64,000 bases of DNA from Streptomyces sp. ISL-87. Lineage in GTDB: Bacteria > Actinomycetota > Actinomycetes > Streptomycetales > Streptomycetaceae. Below the pieces are notes generated by a model. It saw only the letters and a list, made by a program, of their open reading frames with translations. It was not told where the DNA came from and did not search any database. Position numbers and translations under genes: made by a program. Positions 58,419 through 64,000 of this stretch are shown one piece after another. The DNA lies in the NCBI RefSeq assembly GCF_018614095.1, contig NZ_JAGGOY010000070.1, forward strand, positions 1 to 64,000, given 5' to 3'. Each line of letters opens with the position of its first letter. The first letter of the stretch is position 1.

Positions 58419-59120
58419 ATGCATCTGATCTCCGTGAACCTGGGCCGCGCGACGGTCGTCGACTACACCGACGCGAAGGGCGCAGTGACCGGTATAGGCA
58501 AGCGTCCGGTCCCCGGCCCGGTCCGCGTCTTCGCCCCGGGCCCCAAGGGCATCGCGGCCGGCGGCGTCGAGGGCGACGACGTCTGCGACCTGCGCCACCA
58601 CGGCGGCGACCACCAGGCCGTCTACGCCTACGCCCGCGAGGACCTGGACTGGTGGGAGCGCGAGCTGGGCCGCGAACTGCCCGGGGGGATCTTCGGGGAG
58701 AACTTCACCACCTCCGGCATCGACGTGAACGGCGCGCTCCTCGGCGAGCGCTGGCGGGTCGGCCCGGACCTCGTCCTCGAAGTGGCCTCGGCCCGTATCC
58801 CGTGCCGGACCTTCCAGGGCGCGCTGGGCGAGACCGGCTGGGTCAAGCGGTTCACCCAGGAGGCCCGCCCGGGTGCGTACCTGCGGGTGATCGAGGAGGG
58901 CTCCGTCTCCCCCGGCGACACCATCGAGATCCTGCACCGGCCGGACCACGAGGTGACGGTGGACTTCTGGTTCCGCGCCTTCACCACCGAGCGCACGCTG
59001 CTGCCGCGTACGACGGCGGCGGGTGCGGCGATGGAGCCCGCGGCGCACGACACCGTGCGCGCGTACGTCGCGAAGCAGGAGAAGCGGGAGACGCGGGAGA
59101 AGCAGGGGAGCCCGGCGTAG
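58419..59120 (+). CDS. MOSC-domain protein (YiiM-like)
   Basis: A 233-residue MOSC protein. It starts MHLISVNLGRATVV and has GGVEGDDVCDLRHHGGDHQA, the conserved MOSC motif with paired His, and the sulfur-carrying Cys in ARIPCRTFQG. The C-terminal tail is a Glu/Lys-rich extension. YiiM-type MOSC proteins reduce N-hydroxylated compounds using molybdenum cofactor, although not all members are characterised. It faces a LysR gene. The ATG at 58419 is chosen because the MOSC core begins immediately. Confidence 0.93.
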   Translation: MHLISVNLGRATVVDYTDAKGAVTGIGKRPVPGPVRVFAPGPKGIAAGGVEGDDVCDLRHHGGDHQAVYAYAREDLDWWERELGRELPGGIFGENFTTSGIDVNGALLGERWRVGPDLVLEVASARIPCRTFQGALGETGWVKRFTQEARPGAYLRVIEEGSVSPGDTIEILHRPDHEVTVDFWFRAFTTERTLLPRTTAAGAAMEPAAHDTVRAYVAKQEKRETREKQGSPA

Positions 59121-59195
59121 CAGGGAGCCGGGCGTAGCGGGGAGCCGGGCGTAGCGGGGGCGACGGCGTAGCGAGGGCGACGGCGTAGCGGGGGC
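59105..59195 (+). repeat. 18-bp degenerate tandem repeats over the MOSC gene stop
   Basis: About five units of roughly 18 bp (GGGAGCCGGGCGTAGCGG type) run through the MOSC stop codon (TAG at 59118-59120). The GTAG of each unit repeats that stop. Units drift towards GGGGCGACGGCGTAGCG at the right end. Confidence 0.85.
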
Positions 59196-59266
59196 GGCGG
59201 GGGTCCGGACGGCCGTACGGCCCTACGGCGCGCGGAACGGCAACCCGGGGCGGCTAGGTTGCGCGT

Positions 59267-60040
59267 ATGACGACTGCGTTGATTACGGGATCCACGGCGG
59301 GCATCGGCGCCGCCTTCGCCCGGCGGCTCGCCGCCCAGGGGCACAACCTCGTTCTGGTGGCCCGCGATACCAAGCGGCTCGGCGAGCAGGCCACCGAGCT
59401 GCACGACCGGCACGGCATCGAGGCCGAGGTACTGACCGCCGACCTCTCCACGGAGGAGGGCATCGCGACGGTCGAGAAGCGCCTCGGCGACCGTAAACAC
59501 CCGGTGGACCTGCTGGTCAACAACGCGGGTTTCGGCAACAAAGGCCGCTACCTCGAAGTCTCGATGGCCGACGAGCTGACCATGCTGAAGGTGCACATCG
59601 AGGCCGTGCTCCGGCTGACCTCGGCGGCCACCGAGTCAATGCGCTCGCGCTGCCGCGGCGGTGTGATCAACGTGGCCTCGGTGGCCGCCTTCGTACCGCG
59701 CGGCACCTACGGGGCCAGCAAGGCCTGGGTCGTGCAGTTCACCCAGGGCGCGGCGAAGGACCTGGCGGGGTCCGGGGTGCGGCTGATGGCTCTGTGCCCG
59801 GGCTTCGTGCGTACGGAGTTCCACGAGCGGGCCGGCATGGGCACGGACAACATCCCGGGCTGGATGTGGCTCGACGCCGACAAGCTGGTGGCGGCGGCGC
59901 TGGCCGACCTGGCGCGCGGGAAGACGGTGTCGATCCCGGACCCTCGCTACAAGGCACTGATGGGCGTGGTGAAGCTGACTCCGCGCGGGCTGCTGGGCGG
60001 CGTGTCCTCGCGTACGGGCCGCAAGTACGGTCCCCAGTAA
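59267..60040 (+). CDS. short-chain dehydrogenase/reductase
   Basis: A 257-residue classical SDR. The NAD(P)-binding TGSTAGIGAAFARRL is at residues 7-21, NNAG at about 85, catalytic Ser in VASVAAF and YGASK giving the Tyr-x-x-x-Lys pair. No membrane segment. Substrate is unknown, as is usual for this family. It precedes the SnoaL-like gene on the same strand by 89 bases. Confidence 0.95.
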   Translation: MTTALITGSTAGIGAAFARRLAAQGHNLVLVARDTKRLGEQATELHDRHGIEAEVLTADLSTEEGIATVEKRLGDRKHPVDLLVNNAGFGNKGRYLEVSMADELTMLKVHIEAVLRLTSAATESMRSRCRGGVINVASVAAFVPRGTYGASKAWVVQFTQGAAKDLAGSGVRLMALCPGFVRTEFHERAGMGTDNIPGWMWLDADKLVAAALADLARGKTVSIPDPRYKALMGVVKLTPRGLLGGVSSRTGRKYGPQ

Positions 60041-60129
60041 CCCTAGTACTCGCCGGTAAACCGGCCAACCAGCCAACCGGGCGAAATCTCCCTAAACTGG
60101 ATATGCCCCATCAAGCCCGGGAGACCACC

Positions 60130-60819
60130 ATGACATTCGTACAGATAATCGATTACAAGACCAGTCGGCAGGATGACCTCAACCAGCTGCTCGACCGGTA
60201 CGTCTCGCAGAGCCAGGGCAAGCGCACTGTCACCCACAGCATCGTGGGCAAGGACCGCGAGAACGAGAACCACTACGTGGACGTGGTCGAATTCCCCTCG
60301 TACGAAGAGGCCATGAAGAACTCTCATCTCCCGGAGACGGACAAGATGTTCCAGGAGATGGTGGCGCTCTGCGACGGGATGCCCAGCTTCACCAACCTGG
60401 ACGTCGTCCGGGACGAGAACCTCAACACGATGCTGGTGAACCGGATGTACGACGAGATCGTGATGAAGGGCGACATGTCCGTCATCCCGGAGATCGTCGC
60501 GTCGGACTACCACGACCACGACATCAGCAACCCCGAGGACAAGATCGGACACGCGGGGATGCGCGAGGACGTGGAGCAGTGGCGAGGCGGCTTCGACTTC
60601 ACCTTCACGCGGGACGCCCAGATGGCGCAGGACGACTACGTCACCACGCTGTGGACCTGGAAGGGCAAGCACAAGGGCGAGTTCATGGGCATCGCCCCGA
60701 CCGGCAAGACCTGCACGATGACCGGCACGACGGTCTTCCGATGTGAGGACGGAATGATCAAGGAAGGCTGGTGGCACTACGACGCCATGGGCCTGATGCG
60801 CCAACTGGGCGCCATGTAG
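60130..60819 (+). CDS. SnoaL-like/ester cyclase-family protein
   Basis: A 229-residue two-part protein. The N-terminal ~95 residues (VQIIDYKTSRQDDLNQLLDR, then DVVEFPSYEEAMKNSHLPE) look like a ferredoxin-like ABM/antibiotic monooxygenase fold, and the C-terminal part (YDEIVMKGDMSVIPEIVASD, then WRGGFDFTFT and WWHYDAMGLMRQLG) is a SnoaL-like/ester cyclase fold with the conserved His and Asp pair in YHDHD. The fusion is not the common single-domain form. Start ATG at 60130 has GGGAG upstream; 60103 is a longer in-frame alternative. Reaction unknown. Confidence 0.9.
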   Translation: MTFVQIIDYKTSRQDDLNQLLDRYVSQSQGKRTVTHSIVGKDRENENHYVDVVEFPSYEEAMKNSHLPETDKMFQEMVALCDGMPSFTNLDVVRDENLNTMLVNRMYDEIVMKGDMSVIPEIVASDYHDHDISNPEDKIGHAGMREDVEQWRGGFDFTFTRDAQMAQDDYVTTLWTWKGKHKGEFMGIAPTGKTCTMTGTTVFRCEDGMIKEGWWHYDAMGLMRQLGAM

Positions 60820-60846
60820 CCCCACACGCGCCATGTAGCCCCACAC
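60809..60846 (+). repeat. 19-bp duplication over the SnoaL-like gene stop
   Basis: GCGCCATGTAGCCCCACAC is present twice in tandem (60809-60827 and 60828-60846). The first copy contains the gene's last codons and its TAG stop (60817-60819), so the stop is duplicated. Confidence 0.92.
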
Positions 60847-60862
60847 ACGGCCCTCACACACA

Positions 60863-60900
60863 GGAAGGCCCCGCTCCGCAGATGCGGAACGGGGCCTTCC
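60863..60900 (-). terminator. terminator of the groESL1 transcript
   Basis: An 18-bp stem (60863-60880 and 60883-60900) has its single imperfection as a G:U pair in the minus-strand RNA. It begins 17 bases beyond the groEL stop, so it suits the groEL transcript and also lies after the SnoaL-like gene. Confidence 0.82.
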
Positions 60901-60916
60901 CCAGTGCGGGGCGCGA

Positions 60917-62545
<1,629 letters not shown>

Positions 62546-62677
62546 GGGAGCGGTTCAGCCCTCTCGTTGCGATCCTCGGCCGCTCACCGCGACCGCCTAG
62601 AACGAACTGCGCCCCTCGCCCCCCGGCATCAGCAGGGTGACCAGGGGCGCAGCTCAAAGCAAAACTGGAGAAGCGAA

Positions 62678-62986
62678 TTACTTCTCGACGATCGCGAGCA
62701 CGTCGCGAGCCGAGAGGACGAGGTACTCCTCGCCGCTGTACTTCACTTCGGTGCCGCCGTACTTGCTGTACAGCACGATGTCGCCGACGTTGACGTCCAG
62801 CGGAAGACGCTGGCCGTCCTCGAAGCGACCCGGGCCCACCGCGAGGACGACGCCCTCCTGGGGCTTCTCCTTCGCGGTGTCCGGGATGACCAGGCCGGAG
62901 GCCGTGGTCTGCTCGGCGTCGAGCGGCTGGACCACAATGCGGTCCTCGAGCGGCTTGATGGCAACCTTGGAGCTGGCGGTCGTCAC
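62678..62986 (-). CDS. groES: co-chaperonin GroES
   Basis: A 102-residue co-chaperonin of the usual size. KPLEDRIVVQPLDAEQTTAS is the N-terminal strand and mobile loop region, GLVIPDTAKEKPQEGVVLAV follows and YSKYGGTEVKYSGEEYLVLS is the conserved C-terminal part. It is the first gene of the groES-groEL1 operon and is preceded by two CIRCE operators, so heat-shock control by HrcA is expected. Confidence 0.98.
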   Translation of the reverse strand: MTTASSKVAIKPLEDRIVVQPLDAEQTTASGLVIPDTAKEKPQEGVVLAVGPGRFEDGQRLPLDVNVGDIVLYSKYGGTEVKYSGEEYLVLSARDVLAIVEK

Positions 62987-63082
62987 GATCCGACCTCCCC
63001 CTTCGGAGATCCGGGGTTAACTGTCTGAGGTGGCGACCAGGTCGATCCGTCGTCGCGGGTGCCGGATCTGCCTGTCGCTGTG

Positions 63083-63109
63083 TTGGCACTCACCGGGGGT
63101 GAGTGCCAG
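63083..63109 (-). promoter_or_regulatory. CIRCE operator (groES-proximal)
   Basis: TTGGCACTC (63083-63091), nine bases, then GAGTGCCAG (63101-63109). It matches the CIRCE consensus TTAGCACTC-N9-GAGTGCTAA bound by the HrcA repressor, differing at two positions. Confidence 0.93.
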
Positions 63110-63129
63110 GTGTGACACTATTCCGGCGA

Positions 63130-63156
63130 TTAGCACTCGGTCAAGCGGAGTGCCAA
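63130..63156 (-). promoter_or_regulatory. CIRCE operator (distal)
   Basis: TTAGCACTC (63130-63138), nine bases, then GAGTGCCAA (63148-63156). It is closer to the consensus than the first copy. The two sites are 47 bases apart (start to start), about 4.5 helical turns, so two HrcA dimers may bind near each other. Confidence 0.93.
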
Positions 63157-63569
63157 TTCGCTTCGCCGAGTCGCACAGATCCAGCTACCTCCGCCTGGGG
63201 CTTCTCCGGCCCTCCGAGGCCCCTTCTCCCGGCGCCTGAGGCCCATGGCGTCCGAGATATGACGCACGGCGCGACGCGCATCCTGGCGGTCGAAGCCGAA
63301 GAACGCCTGGCCGAATCCCTGCGCCAAATCCCTGCGCCGCGGCCCCATGGAGCGCTCGGAAGGAACCATGAGGAGGACATCAACGTCGTAGATGATATGA
63401 AGATAAAGCGCCTCATTGCCGAGCAGATCGGGCCGAACGCCTCTGCGAGCCCGAGCTCACCTCCGGCATCCCGTGAGGCGTCACTTCCCCCGTCTTTTCC
63501 ACCGTCACTTCCCCCGTCACCCTCCCCCGGCGCCTCGCAGAAGAGCGCGGTGGACGGCGGCGGCATCCC

Positions 63570-64000
63570 GTGCGTGGACTGAGGCCGCAGACGACGGCGG
63601 GCGCCCGCCGTCGCACCGAAGCCCTGCTCCTCGTCTTCGTCATCGGCATCGCCGTCTTCGGCCACGCCGCCGCTGGCCTGGCCATGAACGGCGAGCTCCC
63701 GCCCAAATTCACCGACTTCACCATCAGCCTGGCGCTGCTCTCGCTGGTCGGCCACCTGGGCGTCCGCCGCTTCGCCCCGTACGCGGATCCCCTCATCTTC
63801 CCGCTCGCCATGCTGCTGACCGGGCTCGGGCTGGTGCTGCTGCACCGCCTGGACCAGGGGTACATCGAGCGCTACAACGCGGACGCCAACGCTCCCGGCC
63901 AGCTGATGTGGACGGTGGTCGGGATCGCCGCCTGCATCCTGGTGGTGGCGCTGCTGCGCGATCACCGGCTGTTGCAGCGGTTCATCTACATCACGATGGC
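63570..64000 (+). CDS. FtsW/RodA/SpoVE-family SEDS protein (3' end outside window)
   Basis: The first ~143 residues of a SEDS-family membrane protein (peptidoglycan glycosyltransferase). From GTG at 63570 come RRRTEALLLVFVIGIAVFGH, then a second helix FTISLALLSLVGHLGVRRFA, PYADPLIFPLAMLLTGLGLV, LLHRLDQGYIERYN and WTVVGIAACILVVALLRDHR. The RFAPYADPL...L.GLGLV...RLDQ pattern is the Streptomyces FtsW/RodA paralogue signature. The window ends inside the gene. The start is uncertain (no strong ribosome site). In model streptomycetes I do not recall a SEDS gene at this spot, so it is a possible extra copy. It diverges from groES. Confidence 0.85.
   Translation, partial: MRGLRPQTTAGARRRTEALLLVFVIGIAVFGHAAAGLAMNGELPPKFTDFTISLALLSLVGHLGVRRFAPYADPLIFPLAMLLTGLGLVLLHRLDQGYIERYNADANAPGQLMWTVVGIAACILVVALLRDHRLLQRFIYITM

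Larger units (their letters stand above)
62987..63569. other. 583-base groES upstream region and unassigned spacer
   Basis: The left part is the groES promoter region with two CIRCE elements. From about 63160 to 63569 no convincing gene is seen. An open frame from 63259 to 63582 (MTHGATRILAVEAEERLAES) ends in a Ser/Pro-rich repeat with poor codon bias, and I do not support it. Short repeats of GTCACTTCCCCCGTC type lie at 63478-63520. Confidence 0.5.

Noticed and set aside
63259..63582. A 107-codon open frame between groES and the SEDS gene.
   Set aside because: Poor codon bias, a Ser/Pro repeat end, no recognised motif, and overlap with the SEDS start.

Overview
The window is a high-GC actinobacterial chromosome segment, almost certainly from a Streptomyces. 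The reasons are the strong G/C third-position bias, the developmental regulators BldM and WhiD, a GroES/GroEL1 operon behind paired CIRCE operators, GuaB/GuaB3 and an IcmB subunit. From memory, the gene order matches the core region of Streptomyces coelicolor from about SCO4761 to SCO4810, read backwards. The guaB3-guaB-sigD-whiB-like-groEL1-groES order is also shared with mycobacteria. Most of the window is therefore conserved core chromosome, with a small accessory patch at about 29.9-32.4 kb.

Layout. 0-3.4 kb: the end of a sigma-70-like membrane protein gene converging on sucCD (succinyl-CoA synthetase). 3.7-12.1 kb: a five-gene module with divergent arms, minus strand MoxR AAA ATPase, DUF5682 and VWA proteins, plus strand SWIM zinc-finger and DUF5691 proteins. 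12.5-25.5 kb: icmB, a lipase, an M23 peptidase, pcrA, an ArsR repressor facing an alpha/beta hydrolase across a perfect operator palindrome, an NlpC/P60 protein, and a PspC-type envelope-stress kinase/regulator pair with two accessory membrane proteins. 25.4-29.8 kb: DoxX, a membrane protein, a class II aldolase-like protein and guaA. 29.9-32.4 kb: accessory patch with an XRE regulator, a DUF6879 protein, two small proteins and a decayed TnpB fragment. 32.5-48.1 kb: chorismate mutase, an LAxTG cell-wall protein, GMC oxidoreductase, succinate-semialdehyde dehydrogenase, three membrane Ser/Thr kinase-family proteins (the middle one apparently a pseudokinase) and glpD.

48.4-64 kb: a nucleotide-sugar dehydrogenase homologue lacking its catalytic residues, a membrane protein with an M16-like protease, guaB3, guaB, sigD, bldM, whiD, a LysR regulator facing a MOSC protein, an SDR, a SnoaL-like protein, groEL1, groES, and the start of an extra FtsW/RodA-type SEDS gene cut by the window end.

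Functionally the window combines purine synthesis (guaA, guaB, guaB3), central carbon metabolism (sucCD, icmB, SSADH, glpD), envelope surveillance and sporulation control. No tRNA, rRNA, CRISPR array or intact mobile element was seen. A recurring local feature is short tandem duplication that covers or directly follows stop codons of many genes.
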